Origin: Acetobacter sp.
Lineage (GTDB): Bacteria; Pseudomonadota; Alphaproteobacteria; Acetobacterales; Acetobacteraceae
Assembly: GCA_017474285.1 (NCBI GenBank)
Contig: JAFVHT010000010.1
Coordinates: forward strand, 1-34,268
Direction of reading: 5' to 3'
Length of the DNA stretch: 34,268 bases
A model generated the notes under the pieces. That model had not been told where the DNA came from, did no database searches, and worked only from the letters and a program-made list of their open reading frames with translations. Position numbers and translations under genes: made by a program. Shown in pieces: positions 26,978 to 34,268 of this stretch (positions within the stretch are counted from its first letter, which is position 1; the number at the start of each line of letters is the position of its first letter).

Positions 26978-28255
26978 TTATGTACGGAGTTTCGCGATCG
27001 CCTCACGTGCTTTAACCACCCATCTTTGTAAAGTTGGTTCTTGATCCGTTCCAAATCTAGTAATAACATCATTCAAAGCAGCAATCGCCTCTTCTCGATG
27101 CCCAAGCTTATCAAGGGCTACGCCTTTTAGACACAACGCCATCGCGACACGCTCTTTCAATGGAAGAGTTTGCGTTTCTCCAAACCGATTAACCACATCA
27201 TTAAACGCCGCCACTGAGTCTTCAAATCGATCAAGTTTAAAAAGCGTTTCTCCTTTATCACACAACGTTATAGAAAGAGCATCGTTGGCTCTTGCCACTT
27301 GTTCTTGTAATGCAGGATCTTGAACATCCTTAAACTGGCGAATAACTTCATCGTAAGCAGCAATTGCTTCATCAAAATGCCCTGTTTTTCCTAAAGAATC
27401 ACCCCTATTGATCAACTCAACCGCCACTAAAGTGCGTAACATAGAAGGTGCTTTATGGGCTTGTTCAACCCACTGCTGAATTTGAGGCTCTTGTGCGTTG
27501 CTAAAGCGATGAATCATATCATTACACGTCGCAACAGCTTCTTGTAACTGCCCTAATTTCCCAAGGGCTAAGGCCTTATTGATGAAGGCTTTTGCCACTT
27601 GTACCCGAAGTTGGGAATCTTGCTCATTTTCGAATCGAACAATGACATCATCATAAGCAGAAATTGCCTCATTCATACGACCAAGCCGAGAAAGCACACT
27701 CCCTTTATTAACAAAAGCCCGGGCGACTTGCCGTTGAAGAACAATAGCCGTCGTATCTTGAAACTTCAAAATAACCGTATCAAAAACTGTAAGAGCTTCA
27801 TCTCTACGCCCTAAAGTATCAAGAATCGCTCCTTTATTGACGAGCGCTTCCGCAACAATCGGACATAACGCAGGATTTTGCTCATCAGCCTCATCTTGAA
27901 AACGACGATCTACTTCGTCAAAAGCCGAAAGTGCTTCATTCATTTGCCCAAGTTTGAAAAGTGCAGCCCCTTTACTCACATAAGCCTGAGCCATCAATTC
28001 AGACATAGAAGGCGTTGAGATATTTCCAAAACGATGAATAACATCATCAAAAATAGGAAGCGCTTCCTGCAAATGCCCTTGTTGAAAAAGAGCAAACCCT
28101 TTATTAAACAGCGTTTCTGCGGCAGAAAATTCTGCCGCAGATTGACTCGCTTCCGTCGGAGCCGCTATAGCCGTATTCAATGCGCAAGGTTCGATTGCTA
28201 CACCTAAAGCAACACATATTCCAAAAAGAAACTTACCTTTACGCACTACAATCAT
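26978..28255 (-). CDS. Exported TPR-repeat protein
   Basis: The 425-residue product has a signal peptide (hydrophobic core about 8-22, cleavage near TAIAA at 32) followed by about eight 43-44-residue TPR units such as NKGSVLSRLGRMNEAISAYD and LKGVALDKLGHREEAIAALN. Two units carry an insert with an extra helix (QQWVEQAHKAPSMLRT, QVARANDALSIT). The C-terminus, QRWVVKAREAIAKLRT, matches the closing helix of sister proteins. The ATG at 28255 has only a weak GTAGAAG site; GTG three codons later is an alternative. A repeated scaffold fold is certain, but the partner is unknown. Confidence 0.85.
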   Translation of the reverse strand: MIVVRKGKFLFGICVALGVAIEPCALNTAIAAPTEASQSAAEFSAAETLFNKGFALFQQGHLQEALPIFDDVIHRFGNISTPSMSELMAQAYVSKGAALFKLGQMNEALSAFDEVDRRFQDEADEQNPALCPIVAEALVNKGAILDTLGRRDEALTVFDTVILKFQDTTAIVLQRQVARAFVNKGSVLSRLGRMNEAISAYDDVIVRFENEQDSQLRVQVAKAFINKALALGKLGQLQEAVATCNDMIHRFSNAQEPQIQQWVEQAHKAPSMLRTLVAVELINRGDSLGKTGHFDEAIAAYDEVIRQFKDVQDPALQEQVARANDALSITLCDKGETLFKLDRFEDSVAAFNDVVNRFGETQTLPLKERVAMALCLKGVALDKLGHREEAIAALNDVITRFGTDQEPTLQRWVVKAREAIAKLRT

Positions 28256-28324
28256 ACTTCTACTTTAGCCCTTACTTTATACATATCTATTCTCCATAGA
28301 CTCCTTACGAACCACATGAGTGAT

Positions 28325-29782
28325 TTATTGAAATTGAGCAAGCATCTGCTGCGAATTAACAACCACTCTCTTAATAATGGGATCTTGTGAGGAGGTTCCA
28401 AATCTATGAATAATATCCTGCCAAACAGCTGCTGCTTCCTTGCTACGACGGAGACCTTCAAGAGCAATCCCTTTCGCGAACATCGTTTCTGAAATCTCCT
28501 CTTGAATAGAGATGTCTTGCGAAGACCCAAAGCGACGAAGAATTTCATCAAAAGCTGCAATCGCTTCTTTTTTACGACCAAGCTCGCTTAAAATAACCCC
28601 GTTATTATAGAGAGCTTTCGCTACAGCTTTTTGCATAATAGGCGTTTGCACATCTCCAAAACGACGAATCACGTCTTCATAGGCAGCTAGTGCTTCTTTT
28701 TTACGATTAAGATTACCAAGCGTATTACCCTTATTAAACAACGCAAAAGCTACAGCTTTTTGCAAAGCAGGATCTTGTTCAGCAGCACCTCCAAATCGAC
28801 GCACTATTTCATCAAAAACAGCTAAAGCCTCATCATTACGATTAAGCCTATTCAAGGCCACGCCCTTATTGAGCATAGCATCTGCAGTAATGTCAGGTTT
28901 CACACCTAAGGCTATAATACCGTTCGACTTTTCATACAGAGCTTTTGCCACCTCCTCTTGAATAGCAACTACTGGCGAATCACTAAACCGGCGAACGATT
29001 TCGTCAAAAACCGCAATCGCATCTTTCTTGCGACCAAGTTCATTTAACGTAACACCATTGTTATAGAGCGCTTTAACAACCACTGTTTGTACAGAAGGAA
29101 CTTGTACATCTATAAACCGATGCGCAGTCTCTTCATAGGCAGCTAGTGCATCTTTGTTCTGACCAAGAGTAGAAAGTGTGTTACCCTTATTAAACAAAGC
29201 AGAAGCCACAGCTAATTGAATTGTAGAATTTTGTTGATTATTTTCAAAACGGTGAATCACTTCATTAAAAACTGTAATCGCTTCCTGATCACGATTGAGC
29301 CTGCTTAAAGCCACGCCTTTATTAACCAAAGCGCTCGCAGTAACAGATGGACTTGAATCAGAAGCCAAAACAGCATTCGCCTTACTATAGAGTGCTTGTG
29401 CAACCACTCCTTGAATAGCAGGAACTTGCACATTTCCAAACCGATTCACGATTTGTTCAAAAACCGCAATCGCATCTTTCTTACGACCAAGCGCGTTTAA
29501 TGTCGTCCCTTTATTATAAAGAGCTTTGATGACCACTTCTTGTACAGCAAGGTTTTGTACATTCCAAAACTGAGAAATAATTTCATTATACGTTGATAAT
29601 GCATCATCAAAACGTGTTTGTTGTGCCAACATATTCGCTTTATCCAAAAGCGCTTCTGCCGAAGGTCTATTAACAGAAGCAGCCCATACAGCGTTAGCCC
29701 CCAAAGGCTCTGCTGCTACCCCTAAAGCAACACAGGCCCCAGCCAAGACCCCTAAGAATTTGTTTTTGTTTGTTGTTGTCAT
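28325..29782 (-). CDS. Exported TPR-repeat protein with a higher-order repeat
   Basis: ATG at 29782 has AGGAG seven bases upstream and starts MTTTNKNKFLGVLAGACVAL, a signal peptide with cleavage near AVWA. An upstream in-frame GTG (29806) would overlap the ribosome site. The 485-residue product holds about ten full TPR units plus two half units (ALYSKANAVL and ALYEKSNGII, each 21 residues). The order full-half-full-full occurs twice, giving a superunit of about 151 residues. The end, VVVNSQQMLAQFQ, is the family closing helix. Several units share RxKxAIAxFxEIxRRF almost word for word, implying recent expansion. Confidence 0.87.
   Translation of the reverse strand: MTTTNKNKFLGVLAGACVALGVAAEPLGANAVWAASVNRPSAEALLDKANMLAQQTRFDDALSTYNEIISQFWNVQNLAVQEVVIKALYNKGTTLNALGRKKDAIAVFEQIVNRFGNVQVPAIQGVVAQALYSKANAVLASDSSPSVTASALVNKGVALSRLNRDQEAITVFNEVIHRFENNQQNSTIQLAVASALFNKGNTLSTLGQNKDALAAYEETAHRFIDVQVPSVQTVVVKALYNNGVTLNELGRKKDAIAVFDEIVRRFSDSPVVAIQEEVAKALYEKSNGIIALGVKPDITADAMLNKGVALNRLNRNDEALAVFDEIVRRFGGAAEQDPALQKAVAFALFNKGNTLGNLNRKKEALAAYEDVIRRFGDVQTPIMQKAVAKALYNNGVILSELGRKKEAIAAFDEILRRFGSSQDISIQEEISETMFAKGIALEGLRRSKEAAAVWQDIIHRFGTSSQDPIIKRVVVNSQQMLAQFQ
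28616..29524 (-). repeat. Two copies of a higher-order TPR superunit (about 151 codons each)
   Basis: Copy 1 spans 29072-29524 and copy 2 spans 28616-29071. Both read: unit starting ALYNxGxTLNxLGRKKDAIAVF, 21-residue half unit, unit starting with xNKGVALxRLNRxxEAxxVF, and unit starting ALFNKGNTLxxLxxxKxALAAYE. A third copy begins (ALYNNGVILSELGRKKEAIA) but is incomplete. The block pattern shows that duplication happened at the level of four-part modules, not single TPRs. Confidence 0.85.
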
Positions 29783-29956
29783 AGTTTTACTCCTTCTCTC
29801 TTTCACTTATGACCTCCCATAAGCTTTTTTGTTTTTTTGTTTAAGAAACCCACCGACTACTTATTAAAGAAGTATCAATAGGAAGAAACTTGCACAAGGT
29901 CAATAGCCAAAACCGAATATGGCAAAGACTGACGTTCTACAATTTATCATAAAGGC

Positions 29957-30430
29957 TTAAGTATTTCCTCCTGTAATAATAAGTTGCCTATCTTTGATAG
30001 CTTGTCCAACAGCTTGTTGTACATTAGGATCTTGCACTTCTCCAAACCGATGAATCACTATATTAAACAATGCAAGCGCTTTTTCTTTCTGGTTCACAAA
30101 TTGGAAAATTTCCCCCTTATTAACCAAAGCACGCACGACCTCTTTCTGTACTCCCGGATCCTGCACCGTCCAATATCTACGAATAAGATCGTTAAAGACT
30201 TCTATTGCTTCTCTAAGATGCCCATTTTCATAAAGCGTTTTCCCTTTGTTAAAAAGAATTTCTGCCGGAGAAGACGGCGTTGGCGATGGAGCAAAAGGCT
30301 GAACAGTGGTTTGTTGGTAGTAAGAATCATCTGCCATAACCTTTAAAGGATAAAGCCCTAAAGCACCACCCAACACAACACACGCGCTTAAAAAACCCCT
30401 TACAAACTTAATTTTGCTCACCACCAACAC
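29957..30430 (-). CDS. Short exported TPR protein
   Basis: The 157-residue product starts at GTG 30430, seven bases after AAGGAG. It has a signal peptide (VSKIKFVRGFLSACVVLGG, cleavage near KVMA at about 33) and a Gln/Pro-rich linker, then two TPR units (NKGKTLYENGHLREAIEVFN and NKGEIFQFVNQKEKALALFN). It ends QAVGQAIKDRQLIITGGNT. It resembles the N-terminal part of its larger neighbours and lies about 174 bases upstream of the next sister gene. It may be a minimal member or a truncated copy. Periplasmic; partner unknown. Confidence 0.8.
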   Translation of the reverse strand: MLVVSKIKFVRGFLSACVVLGGALGLYPLKVMADDSYYQQTTVQPFAPSPTPSSPAEILFNKGKTLYENGHLREAIEVFNDLIRRYWTVQDPGVQKEVVRALVNKGEIFQFVNQKEKALALFNIVIHRFGEVQDPNVQQAVGQAIKDRQLIITGGNT

Positions 30431-30605
30431 AACGAAACTCCTTTCTCTTTACGAGGCATTATACTAAACATAACCAAAAGTAGAACAAAGATGTTTCAGA
30501 TATTAAAAAATAATATATGTTTATAACCCCTATGACAAGGAGACTCTTGGCAAGGAAACTTCTTTAAGAAAACTTTTTAAAAAAGCTATCAAAACAGCGA
30601 CACCT

Positions 30606-31493
30606 TTACCATCCATTATGACGCAAAATTGTGACCCAATTACGTGCCCATGCCACTAAACCTGTAAAAAATGGACCTTGATCACCACTAAAACGAAAAA
30701 CAATTTCATCGCATGTCTCTACTGTTTGATCCCACTGCCCCAATTTATAAAGAGCTATCGCTTTATTCACAAAAGACTCAGCCACAACCGCCCGAAAAAC
30801 GGGTTCTGGCGCATCTTCAAACCGATGGATCACGTCGTTAAACGAAGCCACGGCTTGATCCCAATGTTCCGCTTTTTCAAACACCAACCCGTTATTATAT
30901 AAAGCCCATGCCACCACTTCTCGAAAAGGGAGCTCTTTGGCTTTATCAAACTTATGAATAAGTTCTTGAGAAACAGCCATAGCTTCTGTCGTACGCTGAA
31001 CCCTAAAAAGCATAATCGCTTTATTTACAAGGGAAGCCGCGACAACTTCACGGAGAGGCAAGGCTTCAGAAGTTCCAAATTTGTTAACCACCTCATTAAA
31101 CGTAGCGAGAGCATCTTCCAAACGCCCCTGCTTATTCAATATAAGCCCACTATTAAAAAGAGCTTTGGCAACAGCAACACGTAATGGCAGTATTTCTGCT
31201 TTTCCAAATTTAAGAATGACTTGATTAAAAAGAGCTAACGCCCCATCTAAACGGCCTTGCTGAAAAAGAGCCACTCCTTTATTCACAAGCGCATCAGCTT
31301 CTGGCGCTTCAGAAGCAGCAGAAGGCGCCATTGAAGGCACAGCAACAGATGACAAAATAAGAGGCGCCATCGAAGGTGTGGTTAATGAGGGTGCTGTCGA
31401 AGGTGCTTCTGCGGCACAACTTTTCCCCACAGAACCTATATAGCCAGCCACCCCGCCTAATACAATACAAGCCCCTAAAAATACTTGATACAA
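30606..31493 (-). CDS. Exported TPR-repeat protein (start separated from its frame by one base)
   Basis: The uninterrupted frame begins at TTG 31493 (MYQVFLGACIVLGG) without a ribosome site and lacks the basic N-region of a signal peptide. A good start (ATG 31512 with AGGTAGGG) lies just upstream but one base out of frame. After a Pro/Ser/Ala-rich linker with repeated PSMAPS come five TPR units of 43-44 residues (NKGVALFQQGRLDGALALFN and similar), ending in GLVAWARNWVTILRHNGW. It is the first gene of the TPR array in transcription order and lies downstream of the nuclease pair. Whether it makes exported protein depends on the A9 tract. Confidence 0.82.
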   Translation of the reverse strand: MYQVFLGACIVLGGVAGYIGSVGKSCAAEAPSTAPSLTTPSMAPLILSSVAVPSMAPSAASEAPEADALVNKGVALFQQGRLDGALALFNQVILKFGKAEILPLRVAVAKALFNSGLILNKQGRLEDALATFNEVVNKFGTSEALPLREVVAASLVNKAIMLFRVQRTTEAMAVSQELIHKFDKAKELPFREVVAWALYNNGLVFEKAEHWDQAVASFNDVIHRFEDAPEPVFRAVVAESFVNKAIALYKLGQWDQTVETCDEIVFRFSGDQGPFFTGLVAWARNWVTILRHNGW

Positions 31494-31512
31494 AATCGTT
31501 TTTTTTTCTCAT
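31494..31512 (-). other. Start codon and A9 tract of the TPR gene at 30606, one base out of frame
   Basis: ATG at 31512 is followed by AG and nine A (31499-31507 on the plus strand as T9). As written it reads MRKKNDFVSSIF in the wrong frame. With eight A it reads MRKKTILYQVFLGACIVLGG, a standard signal peptide of the same type as the sister genes. AGGTAGGG lies about six bases before the ATG. Confidence 0.65.
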
Positions 31513-31567
31513 AAATACCCTACCTTCAAATAAAACCCCACTAAAACTCCGCTACGTGCCCAATAAA

Positions 31568-31593
31568 CCCTAACGGATTTATATTTTTTTAAG
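31568..31593. repeat. 26-bp direct repeat at the 3' ends of the two nuclease paralogues (second copy 32834-32859)
   Basis: The 26 bases CCCTAACGGATTTATATTTT...AAG are identical at 31568-31593 and 32834-32859. Each copy covers the 3' end of one nuclease gene, but the stops fall ten bases apart within the repeat, so the two genes use different frames there. This marks the 3' boundary of a tandem duplication. Confidence 0.85.
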
Positions 31594-32695
31594 ACTCTTT
31601 TTTTGCTTTCGCACGCAGTTCAAATAGGGAAATAATCTGCCCTTCGTATTCCATATACCAAAAAACCCACCCGTTGTATGATTTTACATTTAACACCGCC
31701 ATAGCCAAGCCTGAGGGGGTCCAAAGTCTTCCATCAGGATCTTGTAACTTCCCTTGAGCTGTCACTGTTGCCTGATAACGACGTTCTTTATCAAAAACCA
31801 CTGTCCCAACAGGACAAAACCCTTGAGTCACCAACATTGCAAGTGAAATTTTTTGCCTTTCTTCTGGATCAGAAACCTCTATTTTCTCGGGTATTTTTTC
31901 AGGTGCAGTAGGTTTTTCTATATCCTGCATTTTATCTTGCACTTTTTGAGGTAGGTCTAATTTTTGTAAAATTTTTAAATTGATAAACGTACTAAACGCC
32001 TCTTTTGTGAGTGACGTATATTCTACAATCGCCTTTCTCCCATGGGTTAACCCGGCTCCTTGTAACAGAAGACGCACAAAAGGCTCACTCGGATTTTGAG
32101 AAAGCTCTTCTATTTGTTGTACAAGGCTTTGAAAAATAAGATTTCTCTTCGCCTCTGCTCCAATATTGTCAGGATCAAACGATGATTTTTGAAGGCTCAT
32201 AATGCCATTAAGCGTCGATTCTTCTATTTTTCCCTTAGCGACATCATATAAATTAAAGGAAAAAAACGCTTTCGAGTCCATCATATTGGGTTCATCAGAA
32301 TCCGCATAAAACTCATAAATCATGCCGTCGGTTAAAATACCCATTTTAATGGTTGGTACGGCATTAAAATACGCCCTCAACTGCCCTCTTTCATCTTTAA
32401 GGGCACAGCCACAGGCTTTACACTCAAGCGCAATAATCGGCGCTTTGTTTTTTAATATCGCGTAATCAACCCTGTTTTTATATTTATCAGAAAAATCCGC
32501 AGCATATTCTGGCGCAAATTCGTGTGGATTGCGCGTGTCATAACCTAAAAATTCAATAAACGGCAAAATTAAAAATTGTTTTGTTGCCTCCTCATTGGTG
32601 CAATGAGACACAAGCTCTTGTGCCCGTACCGCAAAAGATTTGAATTTCTGATAAAAATCGCTTGCTGTCATCTCTAACATGGTTGCGCTCATCAT
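31589..32695 (-). CDS. HsdR-N-type nuclease domain fused to a RAMA-like domain (no helicase)
   Basis: Residues about 28-150 match the type I restriction HsdR N-terminal family: Glu36/37 in NEEATKQFLILP, Asp77 in NRVDYAIL, Glu91-x-Lys93 in ALECK and Gln105, a PD-(D/E)xK nuclease core. The middle (about 155-280) is helical. Residues about 285-362 fit a RAMA domain, with GTVVFDKERRY, WTPSGLAMAVL and YNGWVFW. RAMA domains are associated with restriction enzymes and adenine methylases. No SF2 helicase motifs follow, unlike real HsdR. The C-terminus (KKES) differs from the paralogue's because of an extra A in an A7 run. The ATG at 32695 has no ribosome site; an ATG eight codons in (32671) is possible. 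Confidence 0.8.
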   Translation of the reverse strand: MMSATMLEMTASDFYQKFKSFAVRAQELVSHCTNEEATKQFLILPFIEFLGYDTRNPHEFAPEYAADFSDKYKNRVDYAILKNKAPIIALECKACGCALKDERGQLRAYFNAVPTIKMGILTDGMIYEFYADSDEPNMMDSKAFFSFNLYDVAKGKIEESTLNGIMSLQKSSFDPDNIGAEAKRNLIFQSLVQQIEELSQNPSEPFVRLLLQGAGLTHGRKAIVEYTSLTKEAFSTFINLKILQKLDLPQKVQDKMQDIEKPTAPEKIPEKIEVSDPEERQKISLAMLVTQGFCPVGTVVFDKERRYQATVTAQGKLQDPDGRLWTPSGLAMAVLNVKSYNGWVFWYMEYEGQIISLFELRAKAKKES

Positions 32696-32702
32696 CGCTT
32701 AA

Positions 32703-32757
32703 GAGAGTGGTTTAAAAATAGCTTTACAAAACTATAAAGTATCAGAAAACCACTCTC
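32703..32757 (-). promoter_or_regulatory. 11-bp inverted repeat just upstream of the nuclease gene at 31589
   Basis: GAGAGTGGTTT (32703-32713) is the exact inverted partner of AAACCACTCTC (32747-32757), separated by 33 bases that contain a smaller CTTTA/TAAAG dyad and a TATAGT-like -10. The proximal arm ends seven bases before the start codon. It could be an operator flanking the promoter or an RNA hairpin that masks translation start. Confidence 0.5.
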
Positions 32758-32844
32758 AATATCAAAAAAGCCTAACCGATTGAGCGCTACCTCTTTTCAC
32801 GCGTTGACACTTTTTAAGAGCAAGCCCAATAACCCCTAACGGAT

Positions 32845-34092
32845 TTATATTTTTTTAAGTCTCTCTGCGGCTATCGCACGTAAGTCAGAGAGGGAAATCT
32901 CTTGCCCTTCATAATTCACGCGCCAGAAATCCCACGCATTGCGGATACCATAGCTTGTCTTCTTTAGGAGTTTCCCTGCTAAAGAAGAAGGCACTCCTTC
33001 TTGTTCATCAAGGGTTTGTAACGTCCCTCTGTCTGTAATTTTTGCCTGATAACAATGGTCTTTATCAAAGACAAGAGTCCCTACAGAGCAAAGCCCTTGA
33101 GAAACTAACCTTTTCAATGCGATTGCTTCACTAGTCTCAAAGCAAAGCTTTTCTCCGTTTGCCTTCTCATAGACGCGGAAACCCTCTTTTTTCAATTCCT
33201 TACGGAATTCTTGGTGTTTTGAATCTGGTAATCCATTTTCCCTAAATGCAACCCGAGTAGAACTAAAGAAGCGCCCATTGACACGCACATCTTTAAGTTC
33301 CGTGTCTTCTTCGACACTGTCCAGATTTACCTCATCCTCCTCACTATTTCCTGAAACAAGAGAAGCCTTTGCTAATTGAGGTAACACTATGTCTAACGCT
33401 TCTTCTACCCAAAGACAGGCTTCCTTTACCTCTTCTTCTGTAGGTTCTTTCCCATTTTTTTGTTCTCTTACAAGAAGACGCACAAACTCCTCACTCGGTT
33501 CTTGAAAAAGTTCTTCTATTTGCTGAACCACCTTCTGAATAAAACGCCTCTTAACAGCTTCCGTCCTTAATTTTTCAGGCTCAAAAGTCGATTTCTGAAA
33601 GCTCTGAAGCATTTTTAACACAGATTCCTCTATGTGTTCTCCTTGAACAATATCGTTTAAATTCAGGGTCAAAAACGCTTCTGAATCCATTATATTAAGA
33701 TTATCAGAGTCCACATAAAACTCATAAATCATACCATCGGTTAAAATACCTATTTTAATGGTTACTGTAGAGTTGTAATACCCTGTTAACTGCCCTCTTC
33801 CAACTACAAAATCTTTATGAGAACAACAATATGGTTTACACTCAAGCGCAATAACCGGTTTCCCATTTCTCAATATCGCGTAATCAACCCTATTTTTACC
33901 AGAAGGATCTGAAATACATTCTGGCGCAAATTCGTGTGGATTGCGCGTGTCATAACCTAAAAGGTCAAAAAGCGGCAAAATTAAAAATTGTTTTGTTGCC
34001 TCCTCATTCGAACAATGAGACGCCTGCTTTTGAACGTGTTCCGCAAAATTCTTTAACTTTTGACGAAAGTCATCGGTTGTATCGTTTGACAT
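32845..34092 (-). CDS. HsdR-N-type nuclease with a central SSTR-type domain and RAMA-like C-terminus, paralogue of 31589
   Basis: Residues about 24-150 repeat the nuclease core of the neighbour: Glu30/31, Asp70 in NRVDYAIL, Glu84-x-Lys86 in ALECK and Gln101. A stretch at about 268-320 (NGRFFSSTRVAFRENGLPDS, then KHQEFRKELKKEGFRVYEK) is absent from the neighbour and looks like a small accessory domain. Residues about 332-405 (VGTLVFDKDHCYQ, then VPSSLAGKLL and NAWDFW) are a diverged RAMA-like domain. No helicase or methylase motifs are visible. The ATG at 34092 is well supported by AAGGAG. It is first in transcription order and followed by the shorter copy 149 bases later, so the two may be one operon. 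Confidence 0.82.
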   Translation of the reverse strand: MSNDTTDDFRQKLKNFAEHVQKQASHCSNEEATKQFLILPLFDLLGYDTRNPHEFAPECISDPSGKNRVDYAILRNGKPVIALECKPYCCSHKDFVVGRGQLTGYYNSTVTIKIGILTDGMIYEFYVDSDNLNIMDSEAFLTLNLNDIVQGEHIEESVLKMLQSFQKSTFEPEKLRTEAVKRRFIQKVVQQIEELFQEPSEEFVRLLVREQKNGKEPTEEEVKEACLWVEEALDIVLPQLAKASLVSGNSEEDEVNLDSVEEDTELKDVRVNGRFFSSTRVAFRENGLPDSKHQEFRKELKKEGFRVYEKANGEKLCFETSEAIALKRLVSQGLCSVGTLVFDKDHCYQAKITDRGTLQTLDEQEGVPSSLAGKLLKKTSYGIRNAWDFWRVNYEGQEISLSDLRAIAAERLKKI

Positions 34093-34268
34093 AGTAAGCT
34101 CCTTATATTTACAAAAACAACTCTACAAAAAACTATCAGACTAGCTGGCATTCTGTCAGCTGGGTGAGAGGATTGACGTCTGTTACTCAAGAAGAATCTC
34201 GTTATAAGACTTGAGAAATCCTTTCTTTAAACACGCACAAACCCTAACAATAATAACAATAATAATAA

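Noticed and set aside
24983..34092. CRISPR array or true DNA-level spacer repeats in the TPR region
   Set aside because: Repeats are 129-bp coding TPR units with diverged DNA, not short identical repeats with unique spacers.
34230..34268. AATAAT-rich end of the window as a microsatellite
   Set aside because: The triplets are few and interrupted, and the sequence is cut by the edge.

Overview
The window looks like chromosome of a low-GC alphaproteobacterium, probably in or near the Acetobacteraceae. The evidence is the alphaproteobacterial AspRS motif 2 ([13 protein letters not shown]), the long L25/Ctc protein, the ychF-pth-rplY order, and a prpBCD locus controlled by a short-chain acyl-CoA regulator of the RamB/PrpR/ScfR family. 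The family-level placement is inference.

Layout. 1-258 is the 5' end of a probable type III DNA methyltransferase, cut by the window edge. 328-4800 is housekeeping: ychF, pth and rplY on the minus strand, and aspS divergent on the plus strand. 4797-5737 is a decayed secreted-protein gene, closed by a perfect terminator hairpin. 5964-7279 holds an exported protein of unknown function and a DUF1643 protein. 7383-14669 is a propionate/acetate module: prpD, prpC, prpB and an acetyl-CoA synthetase in one minus-strand series, with the regulator divergent. A TTTGCAAA operator lies between prpD and the regulator. 14859-16127 encodes a proline-rich exported protein and a 2H phosphoesterase. 16223-19110 encodes two related small membrane proteins and a membrane-anchored TPR protein. 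19200-24922 holds an M16 protease, a 2OG-Fe(II) oxygenase and uvrB.

24983-31512 is a run of six consecutive genes for exported TPR proteins. They share a similar signal peptide and a TPR unit of about 43 residues, so this looks like a local gene-family expansion. 31589-34092 holds two tandem paralogues that join an HsdR-N-type PD-(D/E)xK nuclease domain to a C-terminal RAMA-like domain and have no helicase. They are the best candidates for an undescribed modification-sensing defence pair. The TPR array beside them may or may not be functionally linked.

One recurring oddity needs care. Three genes (uvrB, the TPR gene at 30606, and the nuclease at 31589) each look interrupted or altered by a single-base difference in a homopolymer run (C6, A9, A7). 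This could be sequencing error, real decay or slippage, and the sequence alone cannot decide. Nearly all genes from 4801 onward lie on the minus strand. I saw no tRNA, rRNA, CRISPR array or insertion sequence.
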